A stretch of DNA of 64,000 nt from assembly GCF_009827435.1 (NCBI RefSeq), contig NZ_WTYM01000033.1, forward strand, positions 248,001 to 312,000. The letters run 5' to 3'. Both the position numbers and the translations under genes were made by a program. Shown piece after piece: positions 7,748 through 16,770 of the stretch (its first letter is position 1; each line of letters opens with the position of its first letter). The notes under the pieces were generated by a model. That model had not been told where the DNA came from, ran no database searches, and was given only the letters and a program-made list of their open reading frames with translations. This DNA is from Croceibacterium salegens. Lineage in GTDB: Bacteria > Pseudomonadota > Alphaproteobacteria > Sphingomonadales > Sphingomonadaceae.

Positions 7748-9985
7748 TCAGAAGTTGTATCCAGCCTCCACGCCAAAGATCCGCGGCCGCGCCTTGAAAA
7801 CGAAGCCGCCGGGCGAGAATTCGGCGTTGTATTTCTCGTTGAAGAGGTTGCTGGCGAAGCCGGTCAGGCTCCAGTGATCGCCCTTCACGCCTGCGCGCAC
7901 ATCGACCAGTTCGACCGGACGGCGCACGGTGGAGTTATAGACGTCCCACCAGGTCCGCCCGATGCGGCGATAGTCGGCCCGGAGCAAGGCCGAGACCTCA
8001 CCGCCGATATAGGGCGTGAACTGCGCCCCGAAGTTGAGCGTCGAGCGCGAGACCACCGGCGCCTCATTGCCGATTGCGGCGGGATCGGGGAACTCCTTGA
8101 TCTCGCTGCCGGTCAGGCCCCAGGCGACGTTGAACTGCAGGTCGTCCGTCGGGGTCACAAGAGCTTCGAGCTCGAGACCCTTGAGCCGTACCTTGGGCAC
8201 ATTGCCGAGGTTTTGCGTCGAGTTGGCGTAGAGGTAGACGAAGAAATAGCTGTTCTTCGACTCGGTCGTGTAGATCGAGCCGTTGACGGTGAACAACCCG
8301 TCCGCGAGCTGCGACTTGAATCCGAGCTCCCAGGTGTCGGCGGTCTCCGCTTCGAACACGTCGTTGACCCCGACAACGCCGTTGGCCGCGGCGACCACGC
8401 CGACACCGGTCTGGTTGAAGCCGCCCGAGCGGAAGCCGCGCGAATAGCCGCCGTAGAACGTCAAGTCGCTGTTCGGCGTCACGGTAACCGTGAACTTTGG
8501 CTGCCAGTCGCTGAAGTTGCGGGTCCGCACGTCGCCCTGCGCGCTCTGCGGCGCGCCGAACAGGAACGCGATGTAGTTGATGTACCCGAGCCATGCGTTG
8601 GGCGTCTCGGTCGTGTTGCGCCGCCGGTCGTGATCGTAACGCACCGAGGCATCGACCCGCACCATGTCCGAAATCTTGTACCCGAGATTGGCGAAGGCCG
8701 CCCAGGCGAAGTTGTCCTGCGAGTCCGACAGGAACGAATATTGCGGGTTGTCCGCGTTGGTCGACGGCGTGCGGTAGACCGGGAACACGCCCTTATCGAG
8801 GTCCAGCATGTTGCCGGTCGAGATGAACCGGTCGGTCGAGATCAGGTATCCACCGACCATCCAGAACAGGTCTTCGTCCGCCGGGCTTTCGACCCGCAGT
8901 TCCTGGCTGAACGCCTTCACGTTGAGGTACTGGCTCTGGTTGAGGTCGGTGCTGCCCGAGAAGCACGGGTCTGACGGCAGGGCGCAGAACGCCTCGTTGG
9001 TCGGCAGGAAGTCGAAAGCGTCGCCGGTGATGATTTCCTTCACCGTGTCGTACGAGGTGACCGAGGTGATCGTGAAATCGTCGGACTCATAGGTCAGCTT
9101 GGCCGAGACATTGTTCATGTCGCGGTTGTCGATACCTTCGTTGTTGACCCGAACCGGCAGGCTGGTGTCGTTCACGTCGCCGACGATGTTGTACCAGAAG
9201 CCGGTGGTGCGGGTACGGTCCAGCGAGGCCCGCAGGTCGGCGCTGAAGCCGCCGCCGGCATCGAACAGCAGGCTCCCGCGCAGGGCATAGTCCTTGTAGG
9301 GATCGGCCTCGCGCCCGAGGTAGGGATTGGGGATGTAGCCGTCGGTGTCCTTGTACAGGCCAGCGATGCGGAACTTGATGCCGTCGCTCAGCGGGCCGCT
9401 GATTCCGGCCCGCGTGTAGTACCCGAAACCATTGTCGATCCCCGCCGTGATGCTGCCCTCGAGCTGGTCGCTCGGCTGCTTGGTAGTGATGATGATCGCC
9501 CCGCCGATGGCGTTGCGGCCGTAAAGCGCACCTTGCGGACCCTTGAGCACTTCGATCTGCGCGATGTCGAAAAGGTCCTGGTTGAAGGCCGCCGCATTGA
9601 CCTGCTGCACCCCGTCGATGACCACCGCCACTGACGGCTCGCTGTTGCGCGCCTGGGTAATGCCGCGAATGACGATGAAGGCGTTGCCGACGTTCTGCGT
9701 CTCGACGAGGTTCACGTTCGAGGTGAGGTTGATGAAGTCGGCAGGCTTGTCGATCCCGGCGTTCTCGATCGCCTCCGCGTCGAAGGCAGTGATCGCCGCC
9801 GGAGTATCCTGCAAGGTATCCTCGCGGCGCAAGCCATAGACGATGATCTGGTTGCCGCTGTCTGCGGGCTTTTGCGCCTGCTCGTCGCTCGCCGCGTCAT
9901 CTTGAGCCGCAGCCGGTCCTGACATGACAAAGGCAAGTGCGGCCAACGAAGCGCCGGCAAGCCGGCCCCCGCAAATCTTCAGCAT
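7748..9985 (-). CDS. TonB-dependent outer-membrane receptor
   Basis: The receptor has 745 residues. A signal peptide (LAALAFVMSGPAAAQ) is followed by a TonB-box-like region (NQIIVYGLRR). The plug is well conserved (DTPAAITAFDAEAIENAGI, FIVIRGITQ, GPQGALYGRNAIGGAI). The barrel ends in a terminal phenylalanine (FGVEAGYNF). The ATG at 9983-9985 has GGGAGGAT just upstream on the coding strand, which decides the start. This plug type is common in sphingomonad receptors that take up varied organic nutrients as well as iron complexes, so no substrate can be named. It is read away from the tRNA-Gln gene. Confidence 0.9.
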   Translation of the reverse strand: MLKICGGRLAGASLAALAFVMSGPAAAQDDAASDEQAQKPADSGNQIIVYGLRREDTLQDTPAAITAFDAEAIENAGIDKPADFINLTSNVNLVETQNVGNAFIVIRGITQARNSEPSVAVVIDGVQQVNAAAFNQDLFDIAQIEVLKGPQGALYGRNAIGGAIIITTKQPSDQLEGSITAGIDNGFGYYTRAGISGPLSDGIKFRIAGLYKDTDGYIPNPYLGREADPYKDYALRGSLLFDAGGGFSADLRASLDRTRTTGFWYNIVGDVNDTSLPVRVNNEGIDNRDMNNVSAKLTYESDDFTITSVTSYDTVKEIITGDAFDFLPTNEAFCALPSDPCFSGSTDLNQSQYLNVKAFSQELRVESPADEDLFWMVGGYLISTDRFISTGNMLDLDKGVFPVYRTPSTNADNPQYSFLSDSQDNFAWAAFANLGYKISDMVRVDASVRYDHDRRRNTTETPNAWLGYINYIAFLFGAPQSAQGDVRTRNFSDWQPKFTVTVTPNSDLTFYGGYSRGFRSGGFNQTGVGVVAAANGVVGVNDVFEAETADTWELGFKSQLADGLFTVNGSIYTTESKNSYFFVYLYANSTQNLGNVPKVRLKGLELEALVTPTDDLQFNVAWGLTGSEIKEFPDPAAIGNEAPVVSRSTLNFGAQFTPYIGGEVSALLRADYRRIGRTWWDVYNSTVRRPVELVDVRAGVKGDHWSLTGFASNLFNEKYNAEFSPGGFVFKARPRIFGVEAGYNF

Positions 9986-10116
9986 CCGATCCTCCCACAC
10001 CCTTGTAATTATCCTGTGCGATATAGACGTTTCGGGAAATACTGGCAATTTGATTGCACGGCCCGGCTCGACCCCCTTCCCTTCCCCCGGAGGCCAGCCT
10101 ATGGGCGCTGCGCTGG

Positions 10117-10191
10117 TGGGGCGTCGCCAAGTGGTAAGGCACCGGTTTTTGGTACCGGCATTCGCAGGTTCGAATCCTGCCGCCCCAGCCA
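10117..10191 (+). tRNA. tRNA-Gln (anticodon TTG)
   Basis: The 75-base gene includes an encoded CCA end. The acceptor arms TGGGGCG (10117-10123) and CGCCCCA (10181-10187) pair fully, with G as the discriminator base. The anticodon arm CCGGT/ACCGG holds the loop TTTTGGT, with TTG at 10149-10151. The T-arm GTTCGAATC is standard. It reads CAA codons, and CAG by wobble. Confidence 0.97.
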
Positions 10192-10265
10192 GCGCATCGC
10201 GGTTTCGAACCCCGCGATTTCAAACTCTCTCGACAGGCGGGTTCGCGTCGTTAGCCTCGCGCGCG

Positions 10266-10703
10266 ATGCAGGCGGTTTTCACAAGCTGGCAGTTCTGGAC
10301 TCTGCTGTCCGCGCTATTCGCGGCGTTGACGGCGATACTCGCCAAGGTCGGCGTGCAGGGCATCGATCCCGACCTCGCCACCTTTGTGCGGACGATAATC
10401 GTCGCCGGGGCGCTTGCGACCCTGCTGGCACTGACCGGCAAGCTGTCCGGCGAACACGGCATGACGCGCAAGGCGATGCTGTTCCTGACATTATCGGGCC
10501 TTGCGACCGGGGCGAGTTGGCTGTGCTATTTCCGGGCGCTGTCGATCGGCGAGGCGGCGCAGGTGGCGCCCGTCGACAAGCTGAGCGTCGTGCTGGTCGC
10601 CGTGCTTGGCGTCGTCCTGCTTGGCGAGCGGCTCACTGCCTACGGGTGGATCGGCGTGGCGCTGGTCACCGCGGGCGGCTTCCTGATCGCCTGGCGCGGC
10701 TAA
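10266..10703 (+). CDS. EamA/DMT-superfamily transporter, single-domain
   Basis: The product is an inner-membrane protein of 145 residues with about five hydrophobic helices. It corresponds to one EamA domain; full-length DMT permeases carry two. The segment GEAAQVAPVDKLSVVLVAVLGVVLLGERL is the conserved EamA end with its Pro-Asp-Lys and GER residues. The ATG at 10266 begins just before the first helix (FWTLLSALFAALTAIL). Single-domain members are thought to work as dimers. The substrate is unknown. It reads in the same direction as the VOC gene 15 bases downstream. Confidence 0.85.
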   Translation: MQAVFTSWQFWTLLSALFAALTAILAKVGVQGIDPDLATFVRTIIVAGALATLLALTGKLSGEHGMTRKAMLFLTLSGLATGASWLCYFRALSIGEAAQVAPVDKLSVVLVAVLGVVLLGERLTAYGWIGVALVTAGGFLIAWRG

Positions 10704-10718
10704 GAGAGAGATCGAACG

Positions 10719-11102
10719 ATGAGCGGAATCGCACTCAACTTCTTCAAGCTCAACGTGCCCGACATGGACGCGGCACTGGCCTTCTGGGAGCGGGGCTTTG
10801 GCTTCGCGGTCGTGCAGACCTTCGATGAGCCCGACTTTCTCGAGCATATCCTAGCCCTGCCCGGCCAGCAAGCTGGACCCAACCTGTTGCTCGTCGCCTA
10901 CAAGGACGGGCGCGACGTGTCGGTCGGCCCCGGTCACGGCCCTGTCGGCTTCCAGTGCGACGATATCGCCGCCGCGCACGAGCAGGCGCTGGCGGCTGGC
11001 GCGCAGCAGCTCACCGGGATTTTCCCGGTCGGGCCGGTGCTGGTGGCTATGCTCAAGAGCCCCGACGGGCACGAGATCGAGCTGGTCCAGCTGCCGGCAT
11101 GA
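10719..11102 (+). CDS. VOC family (glyoxalase/bleomycin-resistance fold) protein
   Basis: This small metalloenzyme-fold protein of 127 residues has two beta-alpha-beta modules. It starts FFKLNVPDMDAALAFWERGFGF and ends SPDGHEIELVQ, where the last Glu is a usual metal ligand in this fold. It shares the ATGA overlap with the sulfatase at 11099, so translation of the two is probably coupled. Members include lyases, epimerases and ring-cleavage dioxygenases, and the sequence alone does not pick one. Its position points to a role in the same pathway as the sulfatase. Confidence 0.85.
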   Translation: MSGIALNFFKLNVPDMDAALAFWERGFGFAVVQTFDEPDFLEHILALPGQQAGPNLLLVAYKDGRDVSVGPGHGPVGFQCDDIAAAHEQALAAGAQQLTGIFPVGPVLVAMLKSPDGHEIELVQLPA

Positions 11103-12418
11103 GCCGCCAGCCGAACATCGTCTTCATCCTCGCCGACGACCTCGGCTACGCCGACCTGTCGTGTTACGGGCGGCAGGACTACCAGACCCCGGCGCTCGAC
11201 CGGCTGGCGAGCCAAGGCATGCGCTTCACCCACGCCTACGCCAACAGCGCGGTGTGCACGGCGACCCGCGTCGCGTTCATGACCGGGCGCTACCAGTACC
11301 GCCTTCCGATCGGGCTGGAGGAGCCGCTGCAGGGCCGCGCGATCGGCCTGCCGCCCGAGCACCCGACCCTACCCTCGCTGCTGCGCGACCGCGGCTACCA
11401 CACCAGCCTCGTCGGCAAGTGGCACCTCGGCGACCTGCCGGACTACTGCCCGCTCAACAGCGGGTTCGACGAATTCTGGGGCATCCGCGGCGGCGGGGTC
11501 GATTACTTCACCCACCGCCACCTCGGGAAAAACGACCTGTGGGACGGGACCGAGAACATCGAGCGCACCGGCTACCTCACCGAGCTGCTGGCCGAGCGCG
11601 CGGTGCAGGTGCTGGAGGAGCGCGCCGCCGCCGGGCAGCCGTTCTTCCTCAACCTCAACTTCACCGCGCCGCACTGGCCGTGGGAGGCGCCAGATGCCGC
11701 AGGCAAGGCGGAGAGCGATCGGCTCACCGCGAAAGACGATCCCATACCGATCATCCACTGGGACGGCGGCGACATGGCGACCTACGCGGCGATGGTGCGG
11801 TCGCTCGACCTGGCTTGCGAACATGTGATTGAAGCGCTTGATCGGCTCCGTTTGGCGAATGAAACGATCGTCGTGTTTACCAGCGACAATGGCGGCGAGC
11901 GCTTTTCCGACATGTGGCCGTTCAACGGCCGCAAGACCGAGCTGCTCGAAGGCGGGCTGCGGGTGCCCGCCATCGTCCGCTGGCCCGGGGTCGCGGCGCC
12001 GGGCAGCGAGAGCGAGGCGCAGGTCATGACGATGGACTGGCTGCCGACCTTCCTCGCCGCCGCCGGAGGCTCGCCGGATCCCGAGTTCCCAAGCGACGGG
12101 ATCGACATCCGTGGCGCCATCGCAGGCGGCGCGATCCCCGAGCGCGGGCTGTTCTTCCGCTTCGGCAACCACGACCAGCGCGCGGCGCGGATCGGACGGA
12201 TGAAGTACCTGCGCATTGCCGGCAACGAGTTCCTGTTCGACATCGTCGCCGACCCCATGGAGCGCGGCAACCTCAAGGCTCGCCAGCCAGAGGTATTCGC
12301 CAGGCTCATCGCCGAGTGGGAGGCGTGGAACCGGACAATGCTGCCGCCCGACCCGGAAGCCGGGCGGCACGGTTTCACCGGAGCGGAACTCGCGGACTAC
12401 TTCGGGGTCGACAGCTAG
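11099..12418 (+). CDS. sulfatase (arylsulfatase A-like), no signal peptide
   Basis: The enzyme has 439 residues and cleaves sulfate esters, probably in the cytoplasm, since it begins MSRQPNIVFILADDLGY with no export signal. Metal-binding Asp13-Asp14 lie in ADD. The residue to be converted to formylglycine is Cys53 in AVCTATR, a C-x-A-x-R site. GKWHLG, HWPW and TSDNGGER supply further active-site residues. The C-terminal domain is complete. It overlaps the VOC gene by four bases and converges on the LysR gene with another four-base overlap. It is clearly related to the sulfatase at 16771. The substrate is unknown. Confidence 0.92.
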   Translation: MSRQPNIVFILADDLGYADLSCYGRQDYQTPALDRLASQGMRFTHAYANSAVCTATRVAFMTGRYQYRLPIGLEEPLQGRAIGLPPEHPTLPSLLRDRGYHTSLVGKWHLGDLPDYCPLNSGFDEFWGIRGGGVDYFTHRHLGKNDLWDGTENIERTGYLTELLAERAVQVLEERAAAGQPFFLNLNFTAPHWPWEAPDAAGKAESDRLTAKDDPIPIIHWDGGDMATYAAMVRSLDLACEHVIEALDRLRLANETIVVFTSDNGGERFSDMWPFNGRKTELLEGGLRVPAIVRWPGVAAPGSESEAQVMTMDWLPTFLAAAGGSPDPEFPSDGIDIRGAIAGGAIPERGLFFRFGNHDQRAARIGRMKYLRIAGNEFLFDIVADPMERGNLKARQPEVFARLIAEWEAWNRTMLPPDPEAGRHGFTGAELADYFGVDS

Positions 12419-13365
12419 TTCGCGTAGGCCCCGGCGAACACCTCGATGGTCGGATAGTTTGGGTCCTGCAGCACGCTCGACATCATGAAGCTCTCGACGA
12501 TGTCGCAGCGCGGATCGGTGCCGTGGTCCTGGCGATACCAGATCAGCCGCCAGTCCTGCAGCGGGTAGAGCAGCACCACGTCCTTGCGCACTTCGGGAGG
12601 CAGCATGACCTCCGAGAACGAGGCGACGCCGTGACCGCGTTCGAGCATGGTGCCGATCACGTCGAAGAACTGGGTGTGGCTGACGACCTTGCGCGGCACG
12701 ATGCCGTGGACTTCGAACGCCTTGAGGACCTCGCGTTCCTGCAGGCTTCCCGCCTGGGGCAGGACGAACGGCAACTGCGACATCTCGTCGGCCGAAAGCG
12801 GCGATTTCCTTCCCTTCAGGAACTTGCGATGGCCGAAGATGCCGCCGCGGACCATGGCCAGCTGGCGCATCGCCGGATCGACCGGGCGATCGGCCCGCAA
12901 GTGGAACAGCGCAAAGTCGAACCGCGCGTCCTGGATGTCCTGGGCATAGCGGTAGCTCGGTGGCTGGGCCTCGAATTCGAGCTGGATGTTGGGGTGCTGC
13001 GACAGGAAGCGGTCGAGCTTGGGTTTGACGAAATAGTCGACTAGTCCCTGCCCCACCCGGATGCGGTAGGTAACCGGTCCGTCGCGCTCGGGCTGGCTGC
13101 GGCGATGGCTGGCGAGCCGCTCGCCGGCGCTGGTGAATTCGCGCAGGTCTTCGAGGAACGACATACCGTCCTGCGTCAGGCTGGGTCGCTTGCCCGGACG
13201 CCGCGAGAGCAAGGAAACGCCCAGCTGCTCTTCCAGCGCCTTGATCTGGTTGCTGACCGAAGCCTGTGAAATGCCGAGCGTTTCCGCTGTACGGCGAAAG
13301 CTGCGCGTGGCGCAGAGGCTGGCGTAGACTTCCAGCTGGCGCAAGGTGAAAGGTAGGTTAGGCAT
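12415..13365 (-). CDS. LysR-family transcriptional regulator
   Basis: The regulator has 316 residues. The N-terminal winged helix-turn-helix is FTLRQLEVYASLCATRSFRRTAETLGISQASVSNQIKALEE with the usual recognition helix. A substrate-binding-like effector domain follows from about residue 90. It is divergently placed to the 13484 receptor across a 118-base gap and converges on the first sulfatase. This is the standard position for a regulator of the sulfatase/TBDR genes. The effector is not known; an imported sulfated or desulfated compound is the natural candidate. Confidence 0.9.
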   Translation of the reverse strand: MPNLPFTLRQLEVYASLCATRSFRRTAETLGISQASVSNQIKALEEQLGVSLLSRRPGKRPSLTQDGMSFLEDLREFTSAGERLASHRRSQPERDGPVTYRIRVGQGLVDYFVKPKLDRFLSQHPNIQLEFEAQPPSYRYAQDIQDARFDFALFHLRADRPVDPAMRQLAMVRGGIFGHRKFLKGRKSPLSADEMSQLPFVLPQAGSLQEREVLKAFEVHGIVPRKVVSHTQFFDVIGTMLERGHGVASFSEVMLPPEVRKDVVLLYPLQDWRLIWYRQDHGTDPRCDIVESFMMSSVLQDPNYPTIEVFAGAYAN

Positions 13366-13384
13366 TATCAGTCCCGACGCAGCC

Positions 13385-13402
13385 CATAACCTGTAAATAA
13401 TG
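13385..13402. promoter_or_regulatory. possible LysR operator between the LysR and receptor genes
   Basis: CATAA (13385-13389) and TAATG (13398-13402) form an imperfect, AT-rich inverted repeat. It lies in the 118-base divergent promoter region, the place where LysR proteins usually bind. This is inference from position and shape only. Confidence 0.3.
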
Positions 13403-13483
13403 TGTTGTCATCACTTTGCGATGCGTTGCTTTGCAGGGGCGATTCCCGCGATTTCCCTTCCCCAGAACACAGGGAGGGAACTC

Positions 13484-16400
13484 ATGAGGTATTTCACGAA
13501 CGCCGTAGGTGTGTCCGCCATCCGCAAGGGGCTGGCCTTCGGAGCCAGCGCAACGGCACTTGTCTTCGCCGCTTCACCGGCACTTGCGCAGGACGAAGCC
13601 CAGACCGAAAGCGACCAGATCGCCCAGGAACTCGGCTCAAGCGACAGCGGCAACAACATCGTCGTCACCGGCTCGCGCCTGTCGATTCCGTCGGGCATGG
13701 AAACCGCCACGCCCGTGACGGCGATCGATGAAGAGGAAATCGACAACCTCGATCCCGGCGCGCTGATCCAGGCGATGAACACGCTGCCGATCTTCATCAA
13801 CAACGATTCTCCCAATAGCAACGCCGGCTTCTTCGCGCGTTCGGGTACGGGCAACCTGAACCTGCGCGGCCTCGGCACCAACCGCACGCTGACCCTGCTC
13901 AACGGCCGGCGCATCGCGCCGAGCACCGCTTTCGGCGGCGCCGACATCAACCTCATCCCGGCGGCCATGCTCAAGGGCGTTGAAAACGTGACCGGCGGCG
14001 CCTCGGCCGCCTACGGTACCGACGCGGTCGCGGGCGTGACCAACTTCCTGCTCGACACCAAGTTCACCGGCCTCGAAGTCAACCTGCAGGCCGGCATCAC
14101 CGAACGCGGGGACGGCTTTAATTACGAGGGCAGCATCGCTTACGGCACGCCATTCTCGGATGGTCGCGGGCACTTCCTGTTCTCGGCCGAAGTCAACGCC
14201 ATGGACCCGATCTTCTCCTACAAGGGTCGCGACTGGTACAAGGGCTACGGCCTGCTCGACTCCGATGCCGACGGCATCGATGAAGTGTGGCCGGACGTGC
14301 GTTCGTCGCGCGTCACTTTCGGTGGCCTTATCAGCGGGCCTCCGGGATTTTCGTTCAACAACTTCCAGTTCAACGATGCCGGTGGTGTATCGGCCTACCA
14401 GCTCGGAGTCGCGTCCGATGGCGCCATCGGCGCCATCGATGCGCGTACTTCCGGCGGCAGCGGCGACGACATCAACTGCGGCGAGGTCTGCAACGTCTGG
14501 CCGGATACCGACCGCTATTCGGTATTCGCCTATGCCGACTACGATCTGACCTCCAACCTCAAGATCTTCGCACAGTACATGCGCGGCAAGAGCCACCTGT
14601 TCGAAAACGCCACGCCGCGTGGTTCGGGCGTCGGCTTCCCGACCACCTTCACCGTCTTCTCGGACAACTTCTACCTCAACAAGTATTACCCGCAGGTCGC
14701 GGCGGCCATGATCGGCACCGGCACCGCTGCGGCCCCGCAGTATGCGTCGTTCTCGTTGCGCAAGATGTGCAGCATCGAGGACTGCGGCGCGCTTTACTAC
14801 GAGGAGAGGACCACGCAGAACATCGGAACGGCCGGGTTCGAATACAGCTTCGACACGGATGGGTTCTTCGACGGCTGGCAAGCCGACGGTTATTACCAGT
14901 ACGCCGAATCGAAGAAGGTGTGGGACCAGTTCGGCCTGCGCGTGGATCGAGTCTTCGCCGCGCTCGACGCGGTGGACGACGGCACTGGCAATCCGGTTTG
15001 CCGTGTGACGCTGTTCGGCAGCAACGACTTCCCGGGTTGTTCGCCGGTCAACCTGTTCGGTGTCGGCGGCGCCGGCAACCCGACGCCTGACGGCTACGAC
15101 TATATCACCGGCATGGATCCGGGCGTACAGATCGATACGCCGCTGTACTTCGCCGACACCGGTTTCGACCTAGGAATCACCGATTCCTACACCTCGACCA
15201 ACGCCAAGCGCGCGATCACGACGTTCAAGCAGCAATTCGCCGAACTCAGCTTCCGGGGCCAGGTCTTCGACCTGCCCGCCGGTCCGATTTCGATGGCTTT
15301 CGGCGGTTCGTACCGCAAGGACTCGATCTACCAGATCAACCGCGACCAGGCGAACCCGTCGTCCAACCACGCAACCGGCCATCCGGTGCTGTGCAATGGA
15401 CAATCGCCGGGCCTGCGCGGCGTCAGCGGCGGCGACTGCGCCAACACCGTCGGCACCCAGTATTCGAAGACCTCGAATATCCAGGGCAGCGCGGACGTGT
15501 GGGAAATCTTCGGCGAAACGCTTATACCGGTCTTCAACACCGGGCACGGCCAGCGCGCGAACCTCAATCTTGCCGCTCGCTGGGCGGACTACGAAGGTTC
15601 GGGCCAGATCTGGTCGTACAAGGGCAGCCTCGACGTCTCGATCATCGACGACCTGCGCCTGCGCGGCACCTATTCGCGCGACGTTCGCGCCGCGAACCTC
15701 AACGAGCGGTTCAACAAGACCGGCGGTATCGGCACAGTGCTCGATCCGCGCATCTCGCAGGCGGATATGACAGCCTGCGCTGCAGCCAATCCGCCGCCAA
15801 CGTCGGTCAACTGCACCGCCAGCTATTCTGTGACCACGTTCTCCGGGGGCAATCCCAACGTGAACCCGGAGAAAGCGGATACCTATACCGCCGGTGTCGT
15901 CTTCCAGCCCTCGTTCTTCTCGGGCTTCCAGCTCTCGGTCGACTGGTTCAAGGTCGACCTCAAGGGAGCGATCGGCCAGGTCGGCCTCGCCGAAGTCGCG
16001 CGGCGTTGTTACGAGGATAACGATCCGCTGTTCTGCGGCCTGATCACCGAAAGCACGACCGACAAAACCCCGGCAGGCGGATATCCGCTGATGATCCTGG
16101 TCGGCGACCAGTACGTCAACGTCGCCAGATCCTACGTCGAAGGTATCGACGCGGAGATGGACTACAGCACCGACGTAAACGTCTTCGGCGGAGAAAACGA
16201 ACGACTCTCGTTCCGCGCCTTCGGCACCTGGCTGTTCGAGCGTTCGAACACGGGTGCAGCTCTGCCCTCGAACAACTTCGACCCGGTCCCGGTCCACTTC
16301 GAAGGCTTCGGTTCGTTCCCGAAGTTCCGCGCCACCGGCTTCGTCACATACAACAACGGCCCGTTCAACATCAACTTCACCGGCCGGTACCTGCAGAGCA

Positions 16401-16678
16401 CAAAGATCCAGAACCCGGCCACAGCGGGCGCGGCGGGCATCACGATCGAGAACAATAAGATTCCGTCGACGTTCTACCTCGATACCCGGATGAACTACGA
16501 TTTCGAGCTCTCCGGGACCGATGCCCAAGTCTACCTGTCGATCACCAACCTGCTCGACAAGGATCCGCCGGTCGTCGCGACCTACAGCTTCTTCACGGCG
16601 AACGCGACGCAGACCTTCAATGCACTGCATGACGTTCTCGGGCGCCGGTACACGCTCGGGCTCAGGATCAAGATGTGA
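13484..16678 (+). CDS. large TonB-dependent outer-membrane receptor
   Basis: At 1064 residues this is well above the usual 700-800. A signal peptide (GASATALVFAASPALAQ) is followed by the TonB-box-like NNIVVTGSRL and a plug domain with LNLRGLGTNRTLTLLNGRRI and GGASAAYGTDAVAGVTNF. The barrel has long cysteine-containing loops (DINCGEVCN, CSIEDCGALYYE), typical of receptors for bulky organic substrates such as oligosaccharides. The ATG at 13484 has AGGGAGGG at 13471-13478; the frame open upstream lacks such a site. It precedes the Tat-exported sulfatase by 92 bases, so the two likely form one operon for a sulfated nutrient. Confidence 0.92.
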   Translation: MRYFTNAVGVSAIRKGLAFGASATALVFAASPALAQDEAQTESDQIAQELGSSDSGNNIVVTGSRLSIPSGMETATPVTAIDEEEIDNLDPGALIQAMNTLPIFINNDSPNSNAGFFARSGTGNLNLRGLGTNRTLTLLNGRRIAPSTAFGGADINLIPAAMLKGVENVTGGASAAYGTDAVAGVTNFLLDTKFTGLEVNLQAGITERGDGFNYEGSIAYGTPFSDGRGHFLFSAEVNAMDPIFSYKGRDWYKGYGLLDSDADGIDEVWPDVRSSRVTFGGLISGPPGFSFNNFQFNDAGGVSAYQLGVASDGAIGAIDARTSGGSGDDINCGEVCNVWPDTDRYSVFAYADYDLTSNLKIFAQYMRGKSHLFENATPRGSGVGFPTTFTVFSDNFYLNKYYPQVAAAMIGTGTAAAPQYASFSLRKMCSIEDCGALYYEERTTQNIGTAGFEYSFDTDGFFDGWQADGYYQYAESKKVWDQFGLRVDRVFAALDAVDDGTGNPVCRVTLFGSNDFPGCSPVNLFGVGGAGNPTPDGYDYITGMDPGVQIDTPLYFADTGFDLGITDSYTSTNAKRAITTFKQQFAELSFRGQVFDLPAGPISMAFGGSYRKDSIYQINRDQANPSSNHATGHPVLCNGQSPGLRGVSGGDCANTVGTQYSKTSNIQGSADVWEIFGETLIPVFNTGHGQRANLNLAARWADYEGSGQIWSYKGSLDVSIIDDLRLRGTYSRDVRAANLNERFNKTGGIGTVLDPRISQADMTACAAANPPPTSVNCTASYSVTTFSGGNPNVNPEKADTYTAGVVFQPSFFSGFQLSVDWFKVDLKGAIGQVGLAEVARRCYEDNDPLFCGLITESTTDKTPAGGYPLMILVGDQYVNVARSYVEGIDAEMDYSTDVNVFGGENERLSFRAFGTWLFERSNTGAALPSNNFDPVPVHFEGFGSFPKFRATGFVTYNNGPFNINFTGRYLQSTKIQNPATAGAAGITIENNKIPSTFYLDTRMNYDFELSGTDAQVYLSITNLLDKDPPVVATYSFFTANATQTFNALHDVLGRRYTLGLRIKM

Positions 16679-16707
16679 GGCTTCGCGCCACACGCGCTTG
16701 ACAGGCG

Positions 16708-16740
16708 AGGTCGGCCGGGGAGGAGGACTCCAGCCGACCT
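16708..16740 (+). other. intercistronic hairpin between receptor and sulfatase genes
   Basis: AGGTCGGC (16708-16715) pairs perfectly with GCCGACCT (16733-16740) around a 17-base purine-rich loop. No T-run follows, so it is more likely an RNA-processing or stability element than a full terminator. Confidence 0.4.
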
Positions 16741-16770
16741 GGCCACCCGAAGACCGGGAGAATGCTGGAA

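Noticed and set aside
15170-16693. 507-codon minus-strand open frame
   Set aside because: It lies wholly opposite the large TBDR gene, whose sequence is well conserved; it has no domain pattern of its own.
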